From a virus, in the IMG/VR virus record IMGVR_UViG_3300032820_002681, positions 1 through 23,567 of that record: a stretch of DNA of 23,567 bases. One strand, given 5' to 3'. A model generated the notes under the pieces. It did no database searches and had not been told where the DNA came from. It saw only the letters and a list, made by a program, of their open reading frames with translations. Shown here piece by piece: positions 1 through 6,991 of the stretch. How positions within the stretch are numbered: the first letter of the stretch is position 1; each line of letters starts with the position of its first letter. A program made the position numbers and the translations under genes.

Positions 1-2
1 TG

Positions 3-371
3 CATGTTGGTGCTATTGGTTATGTCAATAGCTATGGATGGGGAGATGATAAAGTGGTTATTGTTAAGGTAAACCCAAAAGATGTGGTTTCGGTTCCCTT
101 AGATTCTTCATGTCAGAAGTGTCGTGTATGTGAATACTTGGTGTTACGTGAGTTTGAACACGTATTTGAAAAGCCTCTTTATAATGAAGCTGGTAATAGT
201 GCATATGAATTCGATGATGTCGATGACTTTGATTTCGCCAGCGACGAAGAATATGCAGACGACCTGTATAATGAAGGAGATATCGTTTCGGAATGGGATG
301 ATGATTATAATTATGACCACGAAGATGACGATGATAAATTTCCCCCACTTCCTCCTTTCTCTGATAACTAA
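3..371 (+). CDS. rIIB: RIIB-like protein, C-terminal part (5' truncated by window edge)
   Basis: The open frame runs from the first bases of the window, so the true start lies upstream; the ATG-like codons inside are not the start. About 122 residues are visible. The segment beginning HVGAIGYVNSYG, followed by VVIVKVNPKDVVSVPLD and then K-R-V-C-E-Y, matches the conserved C-terminal part of T4 RIIB (which has VVKVKVHPRDVVSIPID and then K-M-R-T-C-Q-Y-E). The last 60 residues are strongly acidic (long Asp/Glu runs) and end in a proline-rich tail, which T4 RIIB does not have. In T4, RIIA/RIIB affect lysis control and exclusion by lambda; the mechanism is poorly understood. The stop overlaps the next start by one base (TAATG), so the next gene is probably translationally coupled. 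Confidence 0.8.
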   Translation, partial: HVGAIGYVNSYGWGDDKVVIVKVNPKDVVSVPLDSSCQKCRVCEYLVLREFEHVFEKPLYNEAGNSAYEFDDVDDFDFASDEEYADDLYNEGDIVSEWDDDYNYDHEDDDDKFPPLPPFSDN

Positions 372-700
372 TGTTACAACCTATTAATTTTGATGTCCAA
401 CTTGAGTACCAGTGTCCTAGTTGTGAGGCTAGGCACTGGCTTACTCAAGATGAAGCTAAAGCCGTTGGTTATAAAATAGTCTGTGATGTTTGCGGGACAA
501 TTCATAAGGTTCGCACTATTGATAATACTAAACTATTAATCAATTTCTTTAAGAAAGCACCGCAAACTATTATTGAAGATGCTTACACCATATTAAAAAC
601 TTATGGTTATAAGAAAACAGAGATAGCAATAGCTCAAAAAAAACTATTAGCCAAATCTAGTAAGCAATTGGTTAAACAATTCCTTGCGAGTAAAGCATGA
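371..700 (+). CDS. Zinc-ribbon protein with RuvA domain III-like C-terminus
   Basis: This 109-aa protein has two recognisable parts. Residues 15-41 form a four-cysteine zinc ribbon (C15-P-S-C18 and C38-D-V-C41). Residues about 67-107 (IIEDAYTILKTYGYKKTEI, then SSKQLVKQFL) resemble domain III of RuvA, whose pattern is xxDAxxALxxLGYxxxEA followed by a short helix with L-I-R-x-A-L. In RuvA this UBA-like domain binds the RuvB motor. The OB-fold and helix-hairpin-helix domains that grip Holliday junctions in normal RuvA (about 200 aa) are absent. It lies directly before a ruvB homologue, which supports an adaptor role: the ribbon could recognise DNA or a partner while the tail recruits RuvB. That role is inference; the domain III resemblance was judged by eye. 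Confidence 0.75.
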   Translation: MLQPINFDVQLEYQCPSCEARHWLTQDEAKAVGYKIVCDVCGTIHKVRTIDNTKLLINFFKKAPQTIIEDAYTILKTYGYKKTEIAIAQKKLLAKSSKQLVKQFLASKA

Positions 701-712
701 AAGTAATTGAAT

Positions 713-1594
713 ATGAACCTAAGACCAACCAACCTTGAAGGAATAACTGGGCAAAAGAAAACAATAGAAGCGATACAAACGAATGTCAAAGCGGTACAAC
801 ATACAGGTGAAGTATTTCCACATATGTTATTAAGTGGACCTGCTGGTACTGGTAAGTCACTGATTTGTGAGGCACTGTCACACGAACTGGGAAGACCCAT
901 TGAGATTGCAAACGCATCAAATATCAGCGGCTTCAAGGGAATATTGCCTTACTTAATGAGGGTAAAAGAACACTCTATTTTATTTGTAGATGAAGTCCAC
1001 AGACTTGGACCCAGGCTAATAGATAGCTTATTAACTATCGTAGAACAGTTTCGCCTAGACCTGGGGGAAGATGGAAACGTGAGTTTTGACCTACCCCGGT
1101 TTACTTTCATTGCTGCTACAACCAACAAAGGCAAGTTGCCTAATACGTTTATTGACCGCTTTATACTAAAGTATAGTCTGAAGTTATACTCTCAAGAAGA
1201 GTTGTCAGAAATAGTACAAAGAAATGCAGACAAATTAGATATTAAACTATCTGATGCTGCTGTTAAAATGGTTGTAGGAAGTAGTCGTAAGACCCCTCGC
1301 ATAGCTAATAACAGATTGTTGTGGATTAGAAACTATGCTATTGCTAATAACTTATCTCTTATTGAAAGGCAACATGTAGAAAAATGTTTACATATAGAAG
1401 ACGTTGATAAGAACGGGTTTACATACAATGACCGTAAATACATAAAAGAACTAAAGAAACACCAGCCTGCCGGTATAAATACTATGGTGGCTGTTACAAA
1501 CATTGAAAAAGATACTGTTGAATCTGTTATTGAACCATTTCTATTAACTTGTGGAGTTATTAAGAAAACACGTAAAGGAAGAATGTTGGTATGA
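713..1594 (+). CDS. ruvB: RuvB-type Holliday junction branch-migration ATPase
   Basis: This 293-aa AAA+ protein follows the RuvB layout from end to end. It starts LRPTNLEGITGQ (family: LRPxxLxxxIGQ). Walker A is GPAGTGKS (42-49), Walker B/DExH is LFVDEVHRL (D93, E94), sensor 1 is AATTN (134-138), the arginine finger is in FIDRF (R149) and sensor 2 is in TPRIAN (R196). The C-terminal winged helix is present (DTVESVIEPFL, then G-V-I-K-K-T-R-K-G-R). The beta-hairpin before FDLPRFTFIAATT, which contacts RuvA in the family, is kept but short. RuvB normally forms hexamers that pump DNA through a RuvA-bound junction. ATG at 713 is chosen; a TTG at 707 is in frame. The gene follows the zinc-ribbon/RuvA-III gene by 12 bases. 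Confidence 0.92.
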   Translation: MNLRPTNLEGITGQKKTIEAIQTNVKAVQHTGEVFPHMLLSGPAGTGKSLICEALSHELGRPIEIANASNISGFKGILPYLMRVKEHSILFVDEVHRLGPRLIDSLLTIVEQFRLDLGEDGNVSFDLPRFTFIAATTNKGKLPNTFIDRFILKYSLKLYSQEELSEIVQRNADKLDIKLSDAAVKMVVGSSRKTPRIANNRLLWIRNYAIANNLSLIERQHVEKCLHIEDVDKNGFTYNDRKYIKELKKHQPAGINTMVAVTNIEKDTVESVIEPFLLTCGVIKKTRKGRMLV

Positions 1595-1624
1595 TTACAA
1601 TATTTAGGAGTTATATAAAACATA

Positions 1625-1903
1625 ATGAAAACATTTAAAGCCGCAGATATATTTCAACCCACTCCTGAGTCTGAATATTCAGATGGTAATAAGAGTACGG
1701 TTACTGGTTGGTTACGAGAATTGTTCTTATATAATCCAGAAGAAGCACTTCCGCCTACCGATAAACAATGTGCAGAATATGAAAGACGTATTGCTAAGCT
1801 GATGAAATTAACAAAGTGTAAATGTTATACAGACTTATTTAATTGGGAAGAAAAGACCAGTCCTGAAAAAGCTGCAACTGTGTTAAACAAGGTAATCAAA
1901 TGA
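1625..1903 (+). CDS. Hypothetical protein, 92 aa
   Basis: I do not recognise this protein. It is a small soluble product with a helical, charged C-terminal half and a lone C-K-C pair near residue 65; there is no signal peptide or membrane segment. An AGGAG lies about 14 bases upstream of the ATG, a longer spacing than usual. It sits 30 bases after ruvB on the same strand and may be co-transcribed with it, but nothing in the sequence links it to recombination. Confidence 0.7.
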   Translation: MKTFKAADIFQPTPESEYSDGNKSTVTGWLRELFLYNPEEALPPTDKQCAEYERRIAKLMKLTKCKCYTDLFNWEEKTSPEKAATVLNKVIK

Positions 1904-1960
1904 TGCCACATGAACTACATGCTTATTTTACATCCAACAATCAAAATTATAGGCGAATAA

Positions 1961-2332
1961 GTGGCATATAAAACTTGTACCAAATGCGAAGAAGAATGTG
2001 GGGTAAGAACTAAAACCTGCCCTAACTGTGGGCAAAAGTTTGCTACAAAAACTTTAAAGAAAACCAAGAAAGGAATACCTATTGATTGGAAGTCATTAGT
2101 AAAGGGCGACCGTATAAAAATACTTAAAGGCTCTGGGCCTTACTTTCAAGCGAAGAACGGAGACAAACATTCGATGGGGTATCACGGCAACTTTACAGTT
2201 CATCGTATTAACTTAGATGGTATTATTGTTTGTGGAAAATTTGGTTATGGCTATGTATATATGGGAGAGAAAGATTATTGTGCCCAAACAGGTATAATTA
2301 AAGTCCCCCATAAGATTAGAAAGATAGACTAA
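1961..2332 (+). CDS. Small zinc-ribbon protein of unknown function (GTG start)
   Basis: A 123-aa protein starting at GTG, with AGG six to eight bases before it. The N-terminal 30 residues form a zinc ribbon with pairs C-T-K-C (near 6-9) and C-P-N-C-G (near 20-24). A lysine-rich linker follows, then a roughly 75-residue part beginning DWKSLVKGDRIKILKGSG. This part has the glycine-rich strand/turn pattern of a small beta-barrel (SH3- or OB-like) and contains many Gly/Tyr residues. A nucleic-acid or protein-binding adaptor is plausible, but no family could be named. It is the second zinc-ribbon protein in the first 2.4 kb. Confidence 0.75.
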   Translation: MAYKTCTKCEEECGVRTKTCPNCGQKFATKTLKKTKKGIPIDWKSLVKGDRIKILKGSGPYFQAKNGDKHSMGYHGNFTVHRINLDGIIVCGKFGYGYVYMGEKDYCAQTGIIKVPHKIRKID

Positions 2333-2422
2333 GATGTCACAGCTAAACTAGCCTCCTACGATAGTCAGGCTCCACCCACAGCACTTGAAAAATATAATTT
2401 TTAAGAAAATACGTGTTTCTTC

Positions 2423-2451
2423 TTGTAATTTGCCCGAGGCTTTAATATAAT
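2423..2451 (+). promoter_or_regulatory. Sigma70-like promoter TTGTAA-17-TATAAT
   Basis: TTGTAA (2423-2428) and a perfect TATAAT (2446-2451) are separated by 17 bases, in the 157-base gap between the zinc-ribbon gene and the small membrane protein gene. Transcription would start near 2458 and read into the genes at 2490 and 2680. The rest of the gap (2333-2422) shows no gene or strong terminator. Confidence 0.6.
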
Positions 2452-2489
2452 ACAATAGGGAAAGTTATTCAATTATTTGAGGCTCTCTG

Positions 2490-2648
2490 ATGTATGAAAC
2501 CTTTTATGCAATCGTTTTAGCTGCCAGTGCCATTTATGGTATATTTTTAGGCTTTAGAGACATGAAGAATGTTACGACAGGACATAAACCTTATGATGGA
2601 GTTTATGACTTTTTAACAAGAGAGATGTTTGATGAAGACACTCCTTAA
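2490..2648 (+). CDS. Small membrane protein, 52 aa
   Basis: ATG at 2490 is preceded by TTGAGG at 2477-2482. The product begins MYETFYAIVLAASAIYGIFL, a single hydrophobic helix (about residues 5-22), and continues with a charged tail that ends in acidic residues (D-E-D-T-P). It is likely an inner-membrane protein with one pass. It lies 38 bases downstream of a good promoter, and its end is close to the start region of the next gene. The function is unknown; tiny single-pass proteins are common in phage early regions. Confidence 0.6.
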   Translation: MYETFYAIVLAASAIYGIFLGFRDMKNVTTGHKPYDGVYDFLTREMFDEDTP

Positions 2649-2679
2649 AAATTGTTGGAATAGAATAGGTAAGAGCGAT

Positions 2680-3243
2680 ATGAACAGGCTAAAAAACCAT
2701 TCTGTGTATATGGTAGGGTCAATGGATTCTGACCGCGAAGCTGGGGCACAATGGAGAGACGAAATGACCCCATTTTTACAATCTTTGGGGCTGAGGGTTA
2801 TCAACCCATATACAAAACCTTTGTGCCAATTTAGTAACGACCCCAAAACGCTAGAAGATGATACTAATTTTGGTAAGATACAAACTTCTTTAAAAAATAA
2901 AAACTACGACCTAGCAAAAGATTTGGTTAAACAACTTAGGGCAACAGACCTAAGATTTGTTGACACCAGCCATCTCTTATTAGTATATTTAGATTTTGAC
3001 CAGTTGCTAACAGGTACTTTAGAAGAAATAGTAACGGCCAATAGACAGAAAAAACCCGTAATAATTAAAACTTCCGTACCTAAAAACCAAATGCCTCATT
3101 GGTATTTCGGTATGCTGCCACACGAACTATTTTTTGAGACATGGAATGAGGTTAAAGAATATTTGACACATATCAACTCTGCCCCAAAAATTGATGATTT
3201 AGATGGCAGATGGGTATTTTTTGACCAAGAATTTTACGCATGA
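2680..3243 (+). CDS. Nucleoside 2-deoxyribosyltransferase-like protein
   Basis: A 187-aa protein starting HSVYMVGSMD, then DEMTPFL..LGLRVINPY, followed by a helical part and a second Rossmann-like half with FVDTSHLLLVYLD and TGTLEEIVTA. This is the layout of the nucleoside 2-deoxyribosyltransferase (NDT-like) fold: an N-terminal V-Y-x-x-G strand-loop, an Asp-rich strand, and a G-T-x-x-E motif (E115/E116) where NDTs carry the nucleophilic Glu. Phage members are thought to act in nucleotide salvage or NAD/nucleotide-derivative chemistry; the substrate cannot be told here. ATG 2680 is preferred because the domain begins at once. An upstream in-frame ATG at 2632 (GAGAG before it) would add 16 residues and overlap the small membrane protein gene. 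Confidence 0.65.
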   Translation: MNRLKNHSVYMVGSMDSDREAGAQWRDEMTPFLQSLGLRVINPYTKPLCQFSNDPKTLEDDTNFGKIQTSLKNKNYDLAKDLVKQLRATDLRFVDTSHLLLVYLDFDQLLTGTLEEIVTANRQKKPVIIKTSVPKNQMPHWYFGMLPHELFFETWNEVKEYLTHINSAPKIDDLDGRWVFFDQEFYA

Positions 3244-3318
3244 ATGATAAGAATTGAGGACATGCAAACAAGTTTGTTATAAAAGCTGCAAAATGGGCTA
3301 TAAAATTACATAAAAAAA

Positions 3319-3328
3319 GGTGTATAAT
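3319..3328 (+). promoter_or_regulatory. -10 box of the tmRNA promoter (GGTGTATAAT)
   Basis: The perfect TATAAT at 3323-3328 ends six bases before the first base of the tmRNA acceptor stem (3335), so the RNA could start at its mature 5' end. No convincing -35 box lies 16-17 bases upstream (TAAAAT). The same ten bases recur at 17866 and 19491, suggesting a specific phage promoter type rather than a chance -10. Confidence 0.6.
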
Positions 3329-3334
3329 TACCCA

Positions 3335-3634
3335 GGGCGCGACATAGATTCGATTTATATTGTAAGATTATGTTTTCATGTAGTGGTTGGTGAGAAGGCC
3401 ACTTAAAAATCTCACTAAATTTTTTAACCGCAAATTACAATTTTGCTTTGGCTGCTTAAAGCAGCTAGGTTTGCTAGAACCATTTGCCAAAACTAGACGT
3501 TGTTATAGCGAATATAACTGATAGTAATAATTTACTGACGTAAGATTGGGCTGGCTGTATGCCTAATACAGCTAAACATGTAAACGACATTATTAAATAA
3601 TATGAAGACCTGGGGGCAGAACCCAGCGCGTCCA
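3335..3634 (+). ncRNA. ssrA: tmRNA (ssrA), one-piece, tag ANYNFALAA
   Basis: The 5' end GGGCGCG (3335-3341) pairs with CGCGTCC (3627-3633) to make the acceptor stem, followed by discriminator A3634; CCA is not encoded. The 5' part contains the conserved tmRNA box GATTCGA. A textbook H-type pseudoknot lies at 3382-3415: AGTGG pairs with CCACT (3399-3403), and GTGAGA (3390-3395) pairs with TCTCAC (3410-3415). Fourteen bases later the resume codon GCA (3430) opens the frame A-N-Y-N-F-A-L-A-A-stop (TAA 3457-3459). The stop sits in the loop of a GCTGC/GCAGC hairpin, as in E. coli helix 5. Further hairpins (GTTATA/TATAAC, GCTGTAT/ATACAGC) fill the rest. The T arm is CTGGG/CCCAG with loop GGCAGAA, which is atypical. 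The tag ends in ALAA, the host ClpXP/ClpAP degron type. Total length is 300 nt. Confidence 0.92.
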
Positions 3635-3672
3635 CTTTTGGACTACATGGGAACCAATATGTATACAGCATA

Positions 3673-3678
3673 TATAAT
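3673..3678 (+). promoter_or_regulatory. Possible -10 box upstream of the sugar operon
   Basis: TATAAT lies 15 bases before the TTG start of the first glycosyltransferase gene, in the short gap after the tmRNA. The -35 region (GGAACC) is poor, so the operon may instead be read through from the tmRNA promoter. No clear terminator hairpin with a T-run separates tmRNA and operon. Confidence 0.35.
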
Positions 3679-3692
3679 AGGAATATAGAGAT

Positions 3693-4400
3693 TTGAAGAA
3701 ATTTACAATTATCTTAAATTCTAGGAAACGATTTCTTTACCTAGAGAACCTCTTAAATAGTATTAAAAATACTACGTCCAATCTCTCTGATATAGAGGTT
3801 CTAATAAGCTGTGATAGTGACGACGATTCTACATCAGTCTTTTGGCAAAATAACTCTAGCCAGTGGCCTTGGGCGTTTTGTGAATTTATCGAAAGAGAAA
3901 AGAACCTAACTCTTAGGTTTAATAATATTATCAAAAACAGCGAAGGAAAATATATATTTATATTAAATGATGATTGCGAAATATTGACTCCCGACTGGGA
4001 AATTGATGCATTTGACAAATTAGAACAATATGAAGATAATATTATTTATGGAAGAACACAAGACAATTCTTGTGACAAGGTTATGGGAGGCCCATACGCA
4101 TCCTTTCCCATTGTGTCTAAAAGGTCCACAGACATATTAGGGTTTTTTATGCACACAGACTTTCCAGGTCTAGGGGGAGATGTTACCTTATATAGAATCT
4201 ATAATGAGATTGATAGAATAATTGATTTAAATGTACATATTAATCATGTTTTGCACACAACTGTTGAAAAGGTTATGAACCCAGATGAAACAGCGTCAGA
4301 GATGAGACAAACGACATACAATTCATATGTAAATGAACAGACATTTGATATTTCTAAAGACGTAGAAAAACTCAGGAAGCATGTAAATCACTATGCGTAA
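3693..4400 (+). CDS. GT-A (family 2-like) glycosyltransferase
   Basis: A 235-aa protein with the GT-A signature: FTIILNSRKR at the N-terminus, the strand VLISCDSDDDS near 36-46, and the nucleotide-sugar/metal motif FILNDDCEI (NDD at 92-94). It lacks membrane segments, so it is probably cytosolic or peripheral. The start is TTG, with GGAAT and GAG just upstream; no ATG fits the domain start. It is the first gene of the 14-kb overlapping operon, and the next gene begins inside its last eight bases. Donor and acceptor sugars are unknown. Confidence 0.8.
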   Translation: MKKFTIILNSRKRFLYLENLLNSIKNTTSNLSDIEVLISCDSDDDSTSVFWQNNSSQWPWAFCEFIEREKNLTLRFNNIIKNSEGKYIFILNDDCEILTPDWEIDAFDKLEQYEDNIIYGRTQDNSCDKVMGGPYASFPIVSKRSTDILGFFMHTDFPGLGGDVTLYRIYNEIDRIIDLNVHINHVLHTTVEKVMNPDETASEMRQTTYNSYVNEQTFDISKDVEKLRKHVNHYA

Positions 4401-5328
4401 ATTATCGGTTATATATAACATATGTGGAATTTCTAAAAAAGAAGATTTTCTACAATATGTTAAGGTGTTAAATAGTTTAAAAAATCAAAACTTTGATGAT
4501 TACAATATAGTCGTATCTGGATGTATGGTAGAAGACAATGTATTAAATCTATTAAAAAATACCTACCCAGACATTTTGGTTGTAAATGTTAAAGACGTAG
4601 TGCCCGTTAACGTGAGTTTTAACGCAACTGTTAAAACAATAAACAAGACCGTAGGGCCATCAGAAGGATACTTATATCTCGATTATGGAGTATCTCTTAA
4701 CAAGGAAGACAATCTACAAAATTTATACAACCTATTTAAAAGTGGGCCATATTCTATGGTTTCTACTCAAACAGAAAACGATAATGGATATCATCTATGG
4801 TTTGGGTTGGGTAAATTTCACGGAGATGAAAGTGAAAATTACAAACTATTTGAAAACGGAGACTTCGTAGTCCCGGTTGGCAAATGTGTTAATCTACATG
4901 CCCAAATCTTTTCACACGAACTATATGAAGCATATGGTAAAGTAATACCAGATATCTTTGCGGCATATTGTACAGAATCTGTGTTGAGTTTTCTAAATGC
5001 TGCTATAAAGAGACAATGGATTATTAGTAAAGATATAATTTTACCACATACTGAATTGGCCTATAATTGTGCTTCTGGGTTTGGCAATGGTGTTAATGGC
5101 CTGGACAGGCCCTTTGGTTTTAATTACTCTATATTAGACAGAATAGCTCCTGGAGTACCTCATGGTATGGGTTATGATGAAAGCCGTGGATTAGTAATGC
5201 ATAATACATCATGTTTCGACGATAACGGATTTTGTACGAACGATGATTTAAAACAATATATTAAAGATTATATCTTTTTATCAAACGAAGAATTTAATTA
5301 TGGTGATTTAGAAATATGTATGATTTAA
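4393..5328 (+). CDS. Glycosyltransferase-like protein (GT-A fold, divergent)
   Basis: A 311-aa protein starting LSVIYNICGISK, with the strand YNIVVSGCM, and later EGYLYLDYGVSL (Asp97 in the place of the DxD motif). These features suggest a divergent GT-A glycosyltransferase. The C-terminal half is rich in His, Cys and aromatic residues and has no recognised domain. No transmembrane segment is seen. It overlaps the preceding gene by 8 bases and the next by 13, within the sugar operon. It is less certain than its neighbours; other nucleotide-sugar-binding enzymes are possible. Confidence 0.6.
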   Translation: MRKLSVIYNICGISKKEDFLQYVKVLNSLKNQNFDDYNIVVSGCMVEDNVLNLLKNTYPDILVVNVKDVVPVNVSFNATVKTINKTVGPSEGYLYLDYGVSLNKEDNLQNLYNLFKSGPYSMVSTQTENDNGYHLWFGLGKFHGDESENYKLFENGDFVVPVGKCVNLHAQIFSHELYEAYGKVIPDIFAAYCTESVLSFLNAAIKRQWIISKDIILPHTELAYNCASGFGNGVNGLDRPFGFNYSILDRIAPGVPHGMGYDESRGLVMHNTSCFDDNGFCTNDDLKQYIKDYIFLSNEEFNYGDLEICMI

Positions 5329-6071
5329 CTATTTTTCAACCGGCATATAGAACAGACAGGTGGCAACAATATATAAACAGCGTAGAAGCTGCATGTTCTA
5401 AATATAGTTGTGAAATTATATTTTGCGGACCAAATGCCCCGAACTGCATCTTGCCAGATAATGTTAAATTTATTCATGATAAAGGCTCTCCGGCTAGATG
5501 CGCCAATATCGCATCTCTACATGCGTCCGGCAAATTTGTATTAGTAGGTTCAGACGATGCTTTGTTTGTCGCTGGAATATTAGACGAATTGCTTGATTTT
5601 TGTTATGCCAATATAACAAAACAAAACATAGTTGTTCCAATTAAGTACGGAGAAGCTAAGACATGGATGGCAGACGAATATTGGTATATGTGGTACCATG
5701 CACCCTTAAGATTAGAAGGTATAGCAGAAGACCGTATCGTAATGTTAAACGCGGTTTATCGTAAAAGTTATTGGGATTACGTTGGGGGATATGACTGTTC
5801 CAAATTTGACACACTAAATTGGGGAGGCCATGATTTAACAATGCGTCTCTATAATTTAAATACTACATTTAAAAAATTCGATAAACATATTATGATGTGT
5901 GATTGGAGCCCAGGAACTAAAGACCATTCTCCTATTGAAAAAAGCGATATTGACAATTATAAAGTTTTTAAAGAATTATATCAAGAGACAAATACAGAAA
6001 GACAAGAAATAGATATTAATAACTGGATACACGCCGACAAAGAGTGGAAATATGGAGACTTAAGACTATGA
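5316..6071 (+). CDS. GT-A glycosyltransferase, paralogue A
   Basis: A 251-aa glycosyltransferase with DLTIFQPAYRTDRW at the start, EIIFCGPN near 33-40, DKGSPARCANI (56-65) and VGSDDALFV (SDD at 79-81, the metal/donor site). The C-terminal half carries GGHDLTMRLYN and the ending INNWIHADKEWKYGD. Its GSPARC block, GPN strand and NNW ending are shared with the products at 9430 and 12045, so these are three paralogues within one operon that probably add different sugars in sequence. It overlaps its neighbours by 13 and 4 bases. Confidence 0.8.
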   Translation: MYDLTIFQPAYRTDRWQQYINSVEAACSKYSCEIIFCGPNAPNCILPDNVKFIHDKGSPARCANIASLHASGKFVLVGSDDALFVAGILDELLDFCYANITKQNIVVPIKYGEAKTWMADEYWYMWYHAPLRLEGIAEDRIVMLNAVYRKSYWDYVGGYDCSKFDTLNWGGHDLTMRLYNLNTTFKKFDKHIMMCDWSPGTKDHSPIEKSDIDNYKVFKELYQETNTERQEIDINNWIHADKEWKYGDLRL

Positions 6072-6991
6072 ATGTATTAATCACTGGTATAAACGGCAGC
6101 GCCGCCCAATATCTAGTTGATTTTATTACAGAGAATTATCCCGCTGTAAATGTTTCGGGCATATCTAGGAGAATAGTACCGTCTGATAAGTACGAAGTCT
6201 ATCAATGTGATTTGTCTGATTTAGGAGCGACTATAAGAGCGTTAAAAGAATTAAAACCAGACTACATATTCCACTTGGCTTCAAATGCTGATGTCAAAAT
6301 GTCTTATGCAAACCCATCGGCAATGCTAGACAACAACATCAACAATACTATTAATTTATTTGAGGCTATTAGAATACTAGAAATAGAACCTGTGGTCCAG
6401 ATGTGTTCTACGTCTGAGGTATATGGAAAGCCACAATATGTGCCCGTATGTGAAAACCACCCCATTAATCCAGCAAATATATATGCCATATCCAAATTAA
6501 CTCAAGAAAATATAGCTAAATATTATTATGAAGCTTTTGGATGTAGGGTAATAATTACCAGGGCATTTGGTTATATTAATCCCAAGAGACATAACATCTT
6601 TTCTACGGCATTTGCCAAACAAATTGCCAAAATGGAACAGGGTAAGCAAGATGTTTTGGTTCATGGAAACCTAGAATCTATTAGGACATTAATAGATGTT
6701 AGAGATATAGTCAGGGCATATTGGATTGCTGTTGAAAAATGTGACTATGGAGTTCCTTATAATATTGGGGGAATACAACCTTTTTCTGTAAAAGAAATAC
6801 TACATAAGCTGTGCGAGAAATCTACTATTGAGCCAAATCTTCATGAGAACCCCGGCTTATTAAGGGCCAACGATATCACAGAGCAGATTCCTTCGGTGGA
6901 TAAATTTAAAGAGCTAACAAATTTTGTTCCTCAGTTTTCAATAGACGAAAGCCTAGATTATTTAATGGAGTATTGTAGATTAAATGTTTAA
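6068..6991 (+). CDS. GDP-mannose 4,6-dehydratase / GDP-4-keto-6-deoxymannose reductase family SDR
   Basis: A 307-aa extended short-chain dehydrogenase. NAD(P)-binding motif TGINGSAAQYL (6-16; third Gly replaced by Ala), IFHLAS (68-72), catalytic STSEVYG (114-120) with Y139-A-I-S-K143, and VRDIVRAYW, a block shared by GDP-mannose dehydratase (GMD) and GDP-6-deoxy-lyxo-hexulose reductase (Rmd). Length and the GNLESIRTLIDVRD block favour Rmd-like enzymes, while the T-S-E triad and ITGIxG start recall GMD; the activity is unsettled. If dehydratase, it would make GDP-4-keto-6-deoxymannose, the shared precursor for fucose, rhamnose, perosamine and colitose. ATG 6068 (ATGA overlap with the previous stop) is preferred over an upstream in-frame ATG at 6044. 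Confidence 0.75.
   Translation: MNVLITGINGSAAQYLVDFITENYPAVNVSGISRRIVPSDKYEVYQCDLSDLGATIRALKELKPDYIFHLASNADVKMSYANPSAMLDNNINNTINLFEAIRILEIEPVVQMCSTSEVYGKPQYVPVCENHPINPANIYAISKLTQENIAKYYYEAFGCRVIITRAFGYINPKRHNIFSTAFAKQIAKMEQGKQDVLVHGNLESIRTLIDVRDIVRAYWIAVEKCDYGVPYNIGGIQPFSVKEILHKLCEKSTIEPNLHENPGLLRANDITEQIPSVDKFKELTNFVPQFSIDESLDYLMEYCRLNV

Noticed and set aside
64-348. Minus-strand frames throughout the window
   Set aside because: All are antisense to well-supported forward genes and lack ribosome sites or recognisable products.
54-371. Start of the first gene at 54
   Set aside because: The frame is open upstream to the window edge and the upstream residues belong to the conserved RIIB C-terminal block, so 54 is internal.
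3474-3671. Open frame on the minus strand of 65 codons
   Set aside because: It lies over the 3' half of the tmRNA, whose paired structure explains the sequence; no ribosome site or family similarity.
3635-3692. Rho-independent terminator after the tmRNA
   Set aside because: Only CTTTTGG follows; no GC-rich stem with a T-run is seen, so read-through into the sugar operon is likely.
4685-4870. Forward 61-codon frame inside the second glycosyltransferase gene
   Set aside because: Overlaps a longer gene in another frame, with no ribosome site or recognisable protein.
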